Assembly: GCA_964343195.1 (NCBI GenBank)
Contig: CAYFIR010000032.1
Location: 1-53,610 of the forward strand
DNA length: 53,610 bases
Direction: 5' to 3'
Origin: CAYVAP01 sp964343195
GTDB lineage: Bacteria > Bacteroidota > Bacteroidia > J057
This document shows positions 41,850-51,163 of the stretch, piece after piece. A program made the translations under genes and the position numbers. Numbering within the stretch: position 1 is the stretch's first letter; each line of letters begins with the position of its first letter. Below the pieces are notes generated by a model. It was not told where the DNA came from, made no database searches, and saw only the letters and a list, made by a program, of their open reading frames with translations.

Positions 41850-44800
41850 CTATGCCTTGGCCTTTAGGGCGCTGATCACCGCTGCCACCACCTGCTCACG
41901 CTTGAAGGGCTTGCTAATGTAATCATTCATTCCGGCTTCGATACAGCGCTCCCTGTCACCAGTCATCGCACTTGCAGTCATGGCAACGATGTATGGAGCA
42001 TGGCTGTCTTCCTCCTCCCGCAATACCCTGGTTGCCGTGATTCCGTCCATTTTGGGCATTTGGACATCCATAAACACTATGTCGTAGGAGTTTCGCCGAA
42101 TGAGATTGACCGCCTCAAAACCATCCTCTACCAGATCTGGGGTATATCCCATATGGTCAAGGATGTTCAGGATCACTGTCTGATTGACGTCATTGTCCTC
42201 AGCCACAAGAATGCGACAGGGATACTTTTCACTCATCAATTCTTCTGACTCCTGCCTGATCTCAGGCTTTGAGGCTTCAACCTGCGGAGAAATAATCGAT
42301 TGATAGAGGACACGGGCCAGGGTCCTCAAGCGTATGGGTTTATGGATAAGTCCTGCAAACCAGCCCCTTCGCTCGTCCTGTGGATCGAGGTCTATGGCAG
42401 AGCTAAGCAGCACCATCGGCAGCTCGGCATGTCGGTCCCTTACCTTGTGGGCCAGTTCCAGCCCACTCATCCCCGGCATGCGCATGTCCGTTAGTAACAG
42501 GTCATACTTTTTGCCTGCTGCCAGTCTTTCCAGCACCTCGTCAGGGGATGAGACGACCTCTCCTTTAACCTGCCAGTTTTGGAGACTTTGCACGATGAAC
42601 TCGCGGTTCACGGGATTGTCGTCTACCGCCAGAACGGATTTCCCAACGAGCGCATTGGTGAAGTCGTTTACAGGCTGGCTGACCAAACTTCTGGCATCGC
42701 CAGATCTCACTGGCCAGGTAAAAGTAAATGTACTGCCGGTGCCAACTGTACTGGCTACGGTGAGTTTTCCTCCCATCAGCTCGGCCAGTCTCCTGGATAT
42801 GGCGAGCCCGAGGCCAGTGCCTCCAAACCGGCGGGTGACAGAAGCATCGACCTGCGAAAATGCCTTGAAGAGGGTGGCCTGCTTATCCGCGGGAATTCCC
42901 TCCCCTGTATCACGAACAGAGATCAGCAACAGAGGCTCTCCTGTACCGGGGTGAATGGATTGGGCCGAAATCCTCAATTCGACTTCGCCATCAGTGGTAA
43001 ACTTGATGGCATTGCTGACGAGGTTGCTCAGAATCTGCTTCAGGCGGGTCTCATCGCCCACTATGACCAATGGCACATCCTTCTCAATCCAGTAAACCAG
43101 ATCCAGGCCTTTTTCAGCAGCTTTGTAGGCAAAGAGGTCCATGACATCTTCGACACAATTGCGCAGGTCAAAGTCCCGTTGCTCAAGTTGTAGTTTTCCT
43201 GATTCAATTTTGGAGAAATCCAGGATGTCGTTGATGATCGTCATCAGGTTTTCTCCACTATTTCGGATGGTCTGGGTGTAGCTGTGTTGCTCATTGTTAA
43301 GCCCGGTCTCCATCAGGAGGTCTGTCATTCCTATGACTCCGTTCATGGGGGTCCGGATTTCATGGCTCATATTGGCCAGAAAGATGCTTTTGGCGGCGTT
43401 GGCTTTCTCTGCCTCCTCTCTTGCAAGATTCAGTTCATTGGTCCTCCGATGTACCTCTACCTCGAGTCGGCTGTTCTGACGATTGAGCCGAGTTGCATTA
43501 ATCCTGCTGACCAGTGCGATCACCAGTATTCCGACCAGCACCAAAAAGGAAATCCCCAATCCTGTGGCGTACCAGGGGGCAGATACTCTAAATACGTAGG
43601 CTACTGGCTCTCCTTCATTTCCGTCAATATCCCTTGACTGAACGATGAATCGGTAGGTGCCCCATGGCAGATTGGTATATTCCTTACGCTTGCGAGTGGT
43701 CCAGTCTGACCAGGGTTCTTTAAACCCATCAAGCAGGTACCGAAATTCCGTTTGCTCTGCCTGGTTAAAATTGGTGGCTCCATATTCAAAAATCAGATGA
43801 TTGCTTGAATAAGGAACGATTCGGGGGTGGTTTTCATCCTCTGCAAAAGGGGAAACCAGTTCTCCCTTTTCACCTCCAAGCCTTATCCCGTTCAGAAAAG
43901 TATAAAACTCACCCTTACTCGCCTGGTGGGCGGTATTGGAGATCAGATATAGGCCTAGCACCGATCCTACCCAGATTCTGCCCATGGGGTCCTGGTACAT
44001 AGGACCACCCGGCATAGTCGGGAGCTGATTGAAAGGAGCATACTGTGCCTCATAGTCACCGGCAGGGGTCTTTCTTAACAACAGGGGGAAATCTCCCTGC
44101 CCATTGGTCGCAAAGGTCAACCAGGAGCCATTTGCTGTAGGCAGGGCTTCTCTTGTACCCCACAAGGGATCAAATGCCGTGGAAAATCCTGTGTCATGCA
44201 CAAAAGAATCCTGAGCCCTGTCCCAGCGGTAAAATCCTTCCGGGCAATCTACGATTACCTTTCCTTCCCAAAAATGTGGTGTCAGGTCCGACAGTGTTGG
44301 GAGTCCCCTGCTCAAGCCATAGGTATGTGCTTTTCCATTTTTATCCAGCCTGACTACCCCGTCAAACCCGGTTCCCAGCCACCATTGGCCATCTCCCTGT
44401 GCTATCTGAAATATGCTGCGAAATTCGGTTAGCCTGACATCAGATGTAGCTGTGCTTCGCAGGGGATTGCTAAACACTACCAACCCGTCAGAATAGGTCC
44501 CGGCCCACAGTTCTCCAGGTTCAGGCTGAGTGAGCGATAAAGCCAGGTTATCGTAAATCCTGGAGCGAATCCTCAATCCGTCCTCGATCAGCCAGACTCC
44601 TGCTCCTGTTGCAATTGCCAGAAATTCCTGTCCATCGGCATCCACATAGGGATGCAAATCATATCCCTCGCGAATAGCAATGCCGTCCTCATCGATCAGG
44701 GTATGGATGTCTCCATCCTTCCACATGAATATTCCTTCATTGGAAGCTACATACAGAGCGTCATTCCACCAGCGCAACTCCCGTATTTTGCCTTTTATGC

Positions 44801-45815
44801 CAAAGCGATAGTCCCAGTATTCTACCGGGAGGTCAATATTGGCACGTACCAGCCCACTGTTCAGCCCCAACCAAAGTCCACCCTGCCGATCTTCCAGCAG
44901 GGCCTGCACCTGATTACTCTCCATCTCAGATGTCTCCTGGCTATAGATTCTGTGAATGGTCCCCGATGGATTGAGAATTATAGCCCCCCGGTTAAGAGTC
45001 GCGAGGCCTATCCTGCCATTGGCGAGGCTAAAAGCCTGATAGACATATGAATCTGCCCAATCTTCGTCCCATTCGGTTTCAAATGGCTCGATCGACATTT
45101 CCCTTGGGCTACTGGGATCAAAGGTGAACAGCCCCCACTCCTTGGTGACCAGCAACAATTTCTGGCCCGGACCAGGAAGAAGTTCATAGATGTTTTTACT
45201 GGGCATGGTATCCAGCCCGCTGATGAAGAGCATATTCCCCTGCTCGACTCTAAAAAGCCCTTCGGCAGGGACATTTGCATACAGCTTCCCTTCTACTTCA
45301 TATGTCCGAAAGAATCGAAACTTATGCCGATAGGAAGATAGTTCCCCATCATGGTATCTGAACAGATAGTCATTGGTCTGAAAATAGACTCCGTCTTCAC
45401 AGACATTTACCCGCCACACATCACCAAAGTCCGCAACCGTATCGGGCAGCAGATCTGTCATGCTATGGTACCGGGGTTGTCTGAGGCTATCGGACTCTAC
45501 GTACCCAAACTCATCCACGGCACCGACAAAAACCCGCCTGGAGGCGGGGTCAAATTTTAGGCTTCGAACAAAACTGCCATTGTCCACCCTTAAGCTCTGC
45601 CAGCGCAGGCCATCATACCGGATAATCCCCCGGGCATTGGCTACATACAGTTGTCCCCAGTGATCCTGGGTCATGCTCCAGTTGGAAGTAGCCCCATGAT
45701 AAATGGAGGGAGGGAATTTCTGGATCAACCAGTTCCCCTTGGTCTGTGCCTGGGACGCCAGGCTCCAGCCAATCAGGACCAAGAGCAGGGAAAGAGACGA
45801 AAGCCTGGGCGACAT
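41850..45815 (-). CDS. Hybrid sensor histidine kinase with two receiver domains
   Basis: The 1321-residue protein has: a signal peptide; periplasmic two-component beta-propeller (reg_prop) repeats up to ~residue 650 (for example LLEDRQGGLWLGLNSGLVR); a Y_Y_Y domain (FEYGATNFNQAEQTEFRYLLDG); a membrane helix (WYATGLGISFLVLVGILVIAL); HisKA with phospho-acceptor His818 (SHEIRTPMNG); HATPase_c (NLVSNAIKF, DTGEGIP, GGTGLGLAISRRL); and two receivers with Asp1110 (LLTDMRMPGMSG) and Asp1250 (FMDVQMPKMDG). There is no AraC output domain as in classical HTCS, so output must pass onward. A separate Hpt gene lies 22 bp upstream on the same strand and is the likely partner. Confidence 0.97.
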   Translation of the reverse strand: MSPRLSSLSLLLVLIGWSLASQAQTKGNWLIQKFPPSIYHGATSNWSMTQDHWGQLYVANARGIIRYDGLRWQSLRVDNGSFVRSLKFDPASRRVFVGAVDEFGYVESDSLRQPRYHSMTDLLPDTVADFGDVWRVNVCEDGVYFQTNDYLFRYHDGELSSYRHKFRFFRTYEVEGKLYANVPAEGLFRVEQGNMLFISGLDTMPSKNIYELLPGPGQKLLLVTKEWGLFTFDPSSPREMSIEPFETEWDEDWADSYVYQAFSLANGRIGLATLNRGAIILNPSGTIHRIYSQETSEMESNQVQALLEDRQGGLWLGLNSGLVRANIDLPVEYWDYRFGIKGKIRELRWWNDALYVASNEGIFMWKDGDIHTLIDEDGIAIREGYDLHPYVDADGQEFLAIATGAGVWLIEDGLRIRSRIYDNLALSLTQPEPGELWAGTYSDGLVVFSNPLRSTATSDVRLTEFRSIFQIAQGDGQWWLGTGFDGVVRLDKNGKAHTYGLSRGLPTLSDLTPHFWEGKVIVDCPEGFYRWDRAQDSFVHDTGFSTAFDPLWGTREALPTANGSWLTFATNGQGDFPLLLRKTPAGDYEAQYAPFNQLPTMPGGPMYQDPMGRIWVGSVLGLYLISNTAHQASKGEFYTFLNGIRLGGEKGELVSPFAEDENHPRIVPYSSNHLIFEYGATNFNQAEQTEFRYLLDGFKEPWSDWTTRKRKEYTNLPWGTYRFIVQSRDIDGNEGEPVAYVFRVSAPWYATGLGISFLVLVGILVIALVSRINATRLNRQNSRLEVEVHRRTNELNLAREEAEKANAAKSIFLANMSHEIRTPMNGVIGMTDLLMETGLNNEQHSYTQTIRNSGENLMTIINDILDFSKIESGKLQLEQRDFDLRNCVEDVMDLFAYKAAEKGLDLVYWIEKDVPLVIVGDETRLKQILSNLVSNAIKFTTDGEVELRISAQSIHPGTGEPLLLISVRDTGEGIPADKQATLFKAFSQVDASVTRRFGGTGLGLAISRRLAELMGGKLTVASTVGTGSTFTFTWPVRSGDARSLVSQPVNDFTNALVGKSVLAVDDNPVNREFIVQSLQNWQVKGEVVSSPDEVLERLAAGKKYDLLLTDMRMPGMSGLELAHKVRDRHAELPMVLLSSAIDLDPQDERRGWFAGLIHKPIRLRTLARVLYQSIISPQVEASKPEIRQESEELMSEKYPCRILVAEDNDVNQTVILNILDHMGYTPDLVEDGFEAVNLIRRNSYDIVFMDVQMPKMDGITATRVLREEEDSHAPYIVAMTASAMTGDRERCIEAGMNDYISKPFKREQVVAAVISALKAKA

Positions 45816-45837
45816 GGGAGTGGTTCAAAGGGTTTCT

Positions 45838-46203
45838 TTACTGGATTGCATTTTTCCATTCATTCATGGCTCCCAGCATAAGGCCCTGTTCCTGCTGAAG
45901 AGATGGAAAAAGACTGATCGCGCTGTCCACATCGCCATTTTTACCTTTTTCCTCCATTTCCTTACAGATATCGGAAAAACGCTGGGCTCCCATTTGAGCA
46001 GAAGATGACTTTAGAGCGTGGGCGGCTTCGCGAATCGCGACTGCGTCTCGCTGATCTACCCCTGTTGAAAGCTCATGCATGAGCTCGGGAGTAGTTTCCA
46101 TCAGGGTATCAATCAGATCAACCAAAGATTCTGTATCACCATCCATCATGTCAGTGACTTCCTCTACTGTTTCCGGATTCAGATAAGTAAGATGCTTTTC
46201 CAT
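45838..46203 (-). CDS. Histidine phosphotransfer (Hpt) protein
   Basis: The 121-residue cytoplasmic protein is a single Hpt domain: four-helix pattern with the phospho-accepting His62 in AAHALKSSSAQMGAQRFSDICKEME. The N-terminal LTYLNPETVEEVTDMMDGDTESLVDLIDTLMETTPELM fits the family. It would shuttle phosphate between a receiver of the hybrid kinase and a downstream response regulator that is not in the window. It starts the hpt-kinase unit; the gap to the kinase gene is 22 bp. Confidence 0.95.
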   Translation of the reverse strand: MEKHLTYLNPETVEEVTDMMDGDTESLVDLIDTLMETTPELMHELSTGVDQRDAVAIREAAHALKSSSAQMGAQRFSDICKEMEEKGKNGDVDSAISLFPSLQQEQGLMLGAMNEWKNAIQ

Positions 46204-46370
46204 TACAAGTGGGGACGGTTAGCTGAAATTTTTACGTGTAAACATTATGTGGATTTTCCATCCATCCACAGTACACCAAATATTTAGCATCAAAAAAGCA
46301 AACTATTCCCCAAGCGGAAAAAGATTTTTACAGCAAAACCTATCATCCTACCTGCTTTTTGATTGATCGC

Positions 46371-46403
46371 ATAAAAAAAGCAGGAACCACTACAGTTCCT
46401 GCT
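46371..46403 (-). terminator. Terminator of the Nudix regulator gene
   Basis: AGCAGGAAC (46379-46387) and GTTCCTGCT (46395-46403) form a perfect 9-bp stem with a seven-base loop. On the minus strand it is followed by seven T. It lies ~115 bases after the stop of the Nudix regulator gene. The remaining ~310-bp gap to the Hpt gene shows nothing else clear. Confidence 0.85.
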
Positions 46404-46516
46404 TATCCTTAACCAAAACCTTAACCTACAAAAGTGAGAGGAGTGATCTCCTTAACTTTGGGCGCAAAGGTAATGGGCTCCCAATTGCCAAATGTTATCT
46501 CGGGGTTATTTTATGG

Positions 46517-47251
46517 TTAGGAACCTTCCCGCATGCGACGGCGAAGTTCCTGAGGTCTTACCTCCAGGTCGATAAAGCTGATTCCAGCATCACGGAGCTT
46601 GAAATACCGATCTTTATTAAATCGGTAAAGCCTTGCCGGTCTTCCCGATCCCTGCTGCTTTCGGGTCTCTGCCAGTTCCTCCAAAATGCCCAGCCCCTTG
46701 AGCTTCTTCCGGAAATTCCGGTGGTCGATTTTGTCTTCAAGCAGGGTTTCATACAGGATCTGAAGTTCCGAGAAGGGGAACTTTTCCTCCAGCAGTTCAA
46801 ACCCGATTGGTTCGTAGGTAATCTTGTTTCGAAGGCGTTGTATCGCCGACTCCATGATTTCCTTATGGTCAAAACTTAGTTCTGGCAAATCATGGATATC
46901 GAACCACCTGGCATCATCAACATCCGACTGAGCATGGAGATTGTAAGACTCTGGACGGACCAATGCATAATAAACCACTGAAACCACGCGCTTACGGGGG
47001 TCACGTCCAGGTTGACCAAAGGTATACAACTGCTCAAGGTAATTGATCTGCAGCCCGGTCTCCTCTTCCAGTTTCCTCAGGGCAGCAGCCTCCAGCGATT
47101 CCTCTGGTCTGACGAAACCACCAGGCAATGCCCATTTTCCGGCAAAGGGATTGAAGCGGCGCTGAATCAGCAGTACCCGGATGCTTTCCTTGGGGGTATA
47201 TCCAAAAACCACCGCATCGACCGCCAAATGAATAAGAGAAGAACCAACCAT
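46517..47251 (-). CDS. nrtR: NrtR-like Nudix transcriptional regulator
   Basis: The 244-residue protein joins an N-terminal Nudix domain to a C-terminal winged helix (residues ~165-235: LLEDKIDHRNFRKKLKGLGILEEL, GRPARLYRFNKDRYFKLRDAG). This is the NrtR/AraR architecture, in which the Nudix domain senses a ligand such as ADP-ribose and controls DNA binding. The Nudix box G45-x5-E51-x7-R59 has Lys60 in place of the first catalytic Glu, while Glu63 and Glu64 remain; such decay is common in regulators that only sense. It is divergent from nadE, with a strong palindrome between them, supporting control of NAD synthesis. A sugar-responsive AraR-type role is the alternative. Confidence 0.88.
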   Translation of the reverse strand: MVGSSLIHLAVDAVVFGYTPKESIRVLLIQRRFNPFAGKWALPGGFVRPEESLEAAALRKLEEETGLQINYLEQLYTFGQPGRDPRKRVVSVVYYALVRPESYNLHAQSDVDDARWFDIHDLPELSFDHKEIMESAIQRLRNKITYEPIGFELLEEKFPFSELQILYETLLEDKIDHRNFRKKLKGLGILEELAETRKQQGSGRPARLYRFNKDRYFKLRDAGISFIDLEVRPQELRRRMREGS

Positions 47252-47352
47252 GGAGTAGTAGTTATAGTTAAGGCGAAGATGTACTCAAACTGCATTTTCT
47301 CATTTCCTTTCTGCCTATCTTCACCAATCAGATCGCATCAAGCACCACGCAA

Positions 47353-47385
47353 TTTGTGTATATTTAACAATAAATATATCACAAA
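47353..47385. promoter_or_regulatory. Palindromic operator candidate upstream of nadE
   Basis: TATATTTA-ACAA-TAAATATA (47359-47378) is a perfect inverted repeat, extended by TTTGTG on the left and CACAAA on the right with one extra base. It ends 22 bases before the nadE start codon and lies ~100 bases from the divergent Nudix-regulator start. The position and symmetry suit a repressor site; binding by the neighbouring NrtR-like protein is inference. Confidence 0.6.
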
Positions 47386-47407
47386 GTTAAATTGAAGTCA
47401 ACGCCCC

Positions 47408-49339
47408 ATGAAATATCTCAAGCTCGCAGGAGCCGCCCTTAACCAGACTCCCCTCGCTTTCCAGGCCAATACCCAAAATATAATCCAGGCCATTGAGGAA
47501 GCTAAAAAGCAGCAGGTCGCCATCCTTTGCCTGCCTGAACTTTGCATCAGTGGGTACGGATGTGAAGACATGTTTTTCAGCCCCTCGGTGCATCAGAGGG
47601 CATTAAAGAGCCTCGCTGACATTACCGCCCACAGCGAGGGAATCACCGTTTCTGTCGGTCTTCCCATCGAATTTGAAAACTGTGTATACAACTGCGTGGC
47701 TCTGATCCACGACCAGGAACTACTCGGATTTGTTGCCAAGCAGGAACTGCCAGGTGATGGCATTTATTATGAGCCTCGCTGGTTCAAGCCCTGGCAGGAA
47801 GAACTGGCGGTCGAGTATGAATGGAACGGGAAAATATATCCGCTCGGAGACCTGACATTCGAAATAGACGGAGTCCGCATCGGATTTGAAATCTGTGAGG
47901 ATGCCTGGAATGGCATCCGTCCGGCGCAGGCGCACTATGTCAACAACGTGGACCTGATCCTCAATCCCAGCGCTTCCAACTTTGCCTTTGGTAAAAGTCA
48001 GACCCGTGATGTGCTGGTACGTGAAGCTTCCCGTGGTTATTCCTGCACCTACCTCTACAGCAATCTCCTGGGCAATGAGGCAGGTCGCATCATTTACGAC
48101 GGAGAAATTCTCATTGCCCAATCTGGACAACTCCTCGCCCGCAACCAGCGATTTAGCTTCGCAAACTACCAGCTACTGACTCAGGTAGTGGATGTTGAAC
48201 GGCCTCACCTGCAACGCCGCAAATCCTTTAATTTTGAACCACAGCTTCCCCAATACCTGATAAAGGTAGAAGGGAAATACCCCGAACTGGAACCCACCCA
48301 CCCTACTCCACTGGTAGCTCGGCACGAAAACAAGTGGGAAGAATTCTACCTGGCTGAGACGCTCGCACTCTGGGATTATATGCGCAAAAGCCGTAGCCGG
48401 GGCTTTGTCCTCTCCCTTTCGGGAGGAGCCGACTCCTCCACCTGTGCGGTGGTCTGTGCCCGTGCCTTTCAGCGTGCCAGGCAGGAACTGGGCGAGGAGG
48501 CATTTCGGGAGAAACTCGCCTATGCCCGCCTAAAGGAAGATCAACCAGTAGAAAAGCAAATGCTGACCTACATCTACCAGGGAACAGCCAATAGCGGTGA
48601 AGCTACGCTGGAAAGTGCGCGTGAACTGGCCCTTGGCATGGGAGCCACCTTCCTTCACTGGCACGTGGAGCACATCCACGAGGCCTACATCGGTCTTGCA
48701 GAGCAGGCCGAGTCCCGCAGCCTCAATTGGGACGATGATGACATCGCCCTTCAAAACATCCAGGCGCGCCTGCGCGCACCCGGCATCTGGATGATGGCCA
48801 ATATCCGCAATGCGCTGCTGATCACTACCTCCAACCGCAGCGAAGCCGCTGTTGGCTATGCCACTATGGACGGAGATACTTCCGGTGGACTGGCTCCACT
48901 GGGCGGCATCGACAAACAGAGCCTCCTGGACTGGCTCCAATGGGCCGAAACCGAATTGGAGGTGCCTTCTTTGCGCTACGTCAACGCCTTGCAGCCTACC
49001 GCAGAGTTACGCCCCGCTGAGGCCACCCAAAGCGACGAAGGAGACCTCATGCCCTATGGCATCCTCGACCGCATCGAGAAGTGTGCCATTCGGGACTATC
49101 AGTCGCCAGTGGATGTCTTCCGCAGCCTGAGAGGCAGCTATCCCGACGAGGTGTTGCACGGCTATATCCGCAAGTTCTTCACGCTCTGGAGCCGCAACCA
49201 GTGGAAGCGCGAACGATATGCGCCCTCCTTCCACCTCGACGACGCCAACCTCGACCCCAAAACCTGGTGCCGCTTCCCGATCCTCAATGGCGGCTTCTGG
49301 GAGTCCCTGCGAGAGTTAAAGGAATATGTGGAAGGTTGA
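47408..49339 (+). CDS. nadE: Glutamine-dependent NAD+ synthetase
   Basis: The 643-residue enzyme makes NAD+ from deamido-NAD+ with ATP and glutamine. The N-terminal glutaminase (nitrilase) domain has its triad at Glu44 (CLPELCISGYG), Lys111 (VAKQELPGDG) and Cys163 (FEICEDAWNG). The C-terminal synthetase domain has the PP-loop SGGADSS at residues 338-344 and later TTSNRSEAAVGYATMDGDTSGG and ELRPAEATQSDEGDLMPY. Length is typical of the two-domain form. It is divergent from the Nudix regulator and has a candidate operator just upstream. Confidence 0.98.
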   Translation: MKYLKLAGAALNQTPLAFQANTQNIIQAIEEAKKQQVAILCLPELCISGYGCEDMFFSPSVHQRALKSLADITAHSEGITVSVGLPIEFENCVYNCVALIHDQELLGFVAKQELPGDGIYYEPRWFKPWQEELAVEYEWNGKIYPLGDLTFEIDGVRIGFEICEDAWNGIRPAQAHYVNNVDLILNPSASNFAFGKSQTRDVLVREASRGYSCTYLYSNLLGNEAGRIIYDGEILIAQSGQLLARNQRFSFANYQLLTQVVDVERPHLQRRKSFNFEPQLPQYLIKVEGKYPELEPTHPTPLVARHENKWEEFYLAETLALWDYMRKSRSRGFVLSLSGGADSSTCAVVCARAFQRARQELGEEAFREKLAYARLKEDQPVEKQMLTYIYQGTANSGEATLESARELALGMGATFLHWHVEHIHEAYIGLAEQAESRSLNWDDDDIALQNIQARLRAPGIWMMANIRNALLITTSNRSEAAVGYATMDGDTSGGLAPLGGIDKQSLLDWLQWAETELEVPSLRYVNALQPTAELRPAEATQSDEGDLMPYGILDRIEKCAIRDYQSPVDVFRSLRGSYPDEVLHGYIRKFFTLWSRNQWKRERYAPSFHLDDANLDPKTWCRFPILNGGFWESLRELKEYVEG

Positions 49340-49377
49340 AAGTGGAAGGTTGAAAGTGGGAGATTAACAGTTAAAGG
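49331..49377 (+). repeat. Heptad tract after nadE (14-bp unit twice)
   Basis: GAAGGTTGAAAGTG occurs twice in tandem (49331-49344, 49345-49358) spanning the nadE stop codon, followed by weaker 7-base steps GGAGATT, AACAGTT. Composition and period match the tracts at 18.3 and 30.6 kb. It is followed directly by a terminator. Confidence 0.65.
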
Positions 49378-49414
49378 CCCGTCCAGGTCTCCAAACGTGG
49401 GCGGGTTTAATTTT
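49378..49414 (+). terminator. nadE terminator
   Basis: CCCGTCCA (49378-49385) pairs with TGGGCGGG (49398-49405), one T-G wobble, followed by TTTAATTTT. Confidence 0.65.
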
Positions 49415-49502
49415 GCTGATTCCGATCAGTTAAGAGGCTCCATTCGGCAACGTAACCTCATGACCAGGCGTTTTAAAACCGAATGCCCAACTCCCCGCAA
49501 CC

Positions 49503-50075
49503 ATGCATTTTCAACGAAAATTGTTAGGGATACTCACAATCCTGACATTCAATGCCTGCGACATACACCTCGGTGACCTTGATGGCAACTGTGAGGGAAT
49601 CCCAGAATTGAGCATTACTCCCAAGGATTATTGGGGGACGGAGTTGAGAACCGATGGAATTTTCCTGTCAGACAGCCTTATCGCCCCATATTACACCCAA
49701 AATGAAGGGATCCTGTTCTATAGGTCCGGCCATTTGCGATCTCTCCTGGCTATTAAGGATTCGCTATTCTTACTGAATGAAAACCAGCCAGAGGAGTTTG
49801 AACGAATGGAACGAATTGGGTGGGGGGCTTTCAACATCCGGAATCAACGGATTTGGCTGGATAGCTGGATCTATGACTGGTGCGGGTTTTATGCGTTCAA
49901 TTACTTTGCTAAAAGAGAGTTTGGTCAAATTATCAATGACTCAACTTTTGTGCTGAAAAAATGGGAGATATGGGACTCCCAGGGCAAAATGAACGATGAA
50001 GGCTGGGACAATGACACCTTCAGACTGTATCCCCTCAGCCCCAAACCCGACAGCACATTTGATTTCGTGTTCTAG
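49503..50075 (+). CDS. Hypothetical lipoprotein
   Basis: The 190-residue product starts MHFQRKLLGILTILTFNAC, a hydrophobic leader ending in a plausible though non-standard lipobox (TFNAC). The mature part is acidic and Trp/Tyr-rich (PKDYWGTELRTDGIFLSD, WLDSWIYDWCGFYAFNYF, VLKKWEIWDSQGKMNDEGWDNDTF). No family recognised. An 11-bp perfect hairpin lies between it and the convergent esterase gene. Confidence 0.7.
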   Translation: MHFQRKLLGILTILTFNACDIHLGDLDGNCEGIPELSITPKDYWGTELRTDGIFLSDSLIAPYYTQNEGILFYRSGHLRSLLAIKDSLFLLNENQPEEFERMERIGWGAFNIRNQRIWLDSWIYDWCGFYAFNYFAKREFGQIINDSTFVLKKWEIWDSQGKMNDEGWDNDTFRLYPLSPKPDSTFDFVF

Positions 50076-50095
50076 TCCACTGGGAATTGAGTTTA

Positions 50096-50133
50096 TTAGG
50101 CTGGCCTTGGTCTATATACCCCGGCCAGCCTAA
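50096..50133. terminator. Hairpin between convergent genes
   Basis: TTAGGCTGGCC (50096-50106) and GGCCAGCCTAA (50123-50133) form a perfect 11-bp stem with a 16-base loop between two convergent stops. T content after the stem is low on both sides, so its action as a bidirectional terminator is only likely. Confidence 0.55.
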
Positions 50134-50152
50134 TTCCTGGGCTCCGATCAGA

Positions 50153-51163
50153 TCATTCCCCATAAAACACCCCATCCCAAAAGGCCAGCATCTGATCCAG
50201 GGCGGTGGGAGCATCTTTTTCGAAGCTGGTACCCAGAAATTCATTGCTACCAGAGTCGAGGAAAGCGTGAGGACGGCCTTCATAAATCCATATTTCGGCG
50301 GGATGTCCGGCGGCTTTCACTTTCTCGTAATAGGCACCAACCAGTTCAGGAGTGGTGAGGTTGTCCTCACTGCCCACTGTGAATAGCTGAGGGGGCAGCT
50401 GCCGCTCCTCAGATGATGGCACGTGGAAGATCGGCGAAACAGCTTTGTATAAATCAGGCTGATCCTCTACGTTGATTTCACCACCAAAAATGGAGCGAGG
50501 CTTGGCCTGACCCAACATCCAGAAGATGTTTTGGGCCGTTTCAAAATTTCCTTCTTTGCAGCTTTGGTAGATGTTAAACGCACCATAGCTGATGACAGCC
50601 GACTGTACTTCAAAGGCCTCTGTTGGCAGGTCGCCTTCAGGCATGTAAGAAGGAGTAAAATCCTGATTTTCCGGCAAAAAGTCGGGCCTATTGACCAACG
50701 CATCACTCAGAACGATGACCGACTCGGCCAGATGGCCTCCGGCACTGTCACCTGTCAAAGATATTTTCTCCGGATCACCGCCAAATTCAGCAATGTGGTC
50801 CTTCACCCAAAGTAAAGCTCCAGTAGCATCCCCCAGGATATCCAGCATGGTTACGGTATTTTCCTGATCCCCCAGCAATCGGTAGTTGACGTTGCAAATG
50901 ACGTATTCGCCATGAGAAGCCAGGTACTGAGCCGGTTCATCCATGATGGACTTATTGTTAATCAGCCAGCCTCCACCGTGGTAGATGATGATGACCGGAT
51001 AAGTATCCTTGCCGGTATCGGGTGTGTAGATGTCCATGGTGAGTTCAAAGCCATCGGGTGATGCCCATACGATGTCTTTTTCGAGGGTATAGCCGTGTTC
51101 TGCCCGGGTCAGGATGGGAGAGAGCAGCAAGGACAGGATGATGAGGGCGAAACGTTTTCTCAT
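50153..51163 (-). CDS. Exported alpha/beta-hydrolase esterase
   Basis: The 336-residue protein has a signal peptide (MRKRFALIILSLLLSPILTRA). The hydrolase core has the oxyanion HGGGW (residues 62-66) typical of the hormone-sensitive-lipase/BD-FAE group, the nucleophile elbow GDSAGG (Ser140) and the late His in GRPHAFLD. The pattern is close to bacterial feruloyl-esterase-like enzymes (BD-FAE), which cut small esters or acetylated sugars. Substrate unknown; probable periplasmic location. Stands alone between a lipoprotein gene and the next divergent one. Confidence 0.92.
   Translation of the reverse strand: MRKRFALIILSLLLSPILTRAEHGYTLEKDIVWASPDGFELTMDIYTPDTGKDTYPVIIIYHGGGWLINNKSIMDEPAQYLASHGEYVICNVNYRLLGDQENTVTMLDILGDATGALLWVKDHIAEFGGDPEKISLTGDSAGGHLAESVIVLSDALVNRPDFLPENQDFTPSYMPEGDLPTEAFEVQSAVISYGAFNIYQSCKEGNFETAQNIFWMLGQAKPRSIFGGEINVEDQPDLYKAVSPIFHVPSSEERQLPPQLFTVGSEDNLTTPELVGAYYEKVKAAGHPAEIWIYEGRPHAFLDSGSNEFLGTSFEKDAPTALDQMLAFWDGVFYGE

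Noticed and set aside
49433..49445. TTAAGAGGCTCC after nadE as another end of the 168-bp element.
   Set aside because: Only about ten bases match (TTAAGAGGCT) before divergence; too short to support.
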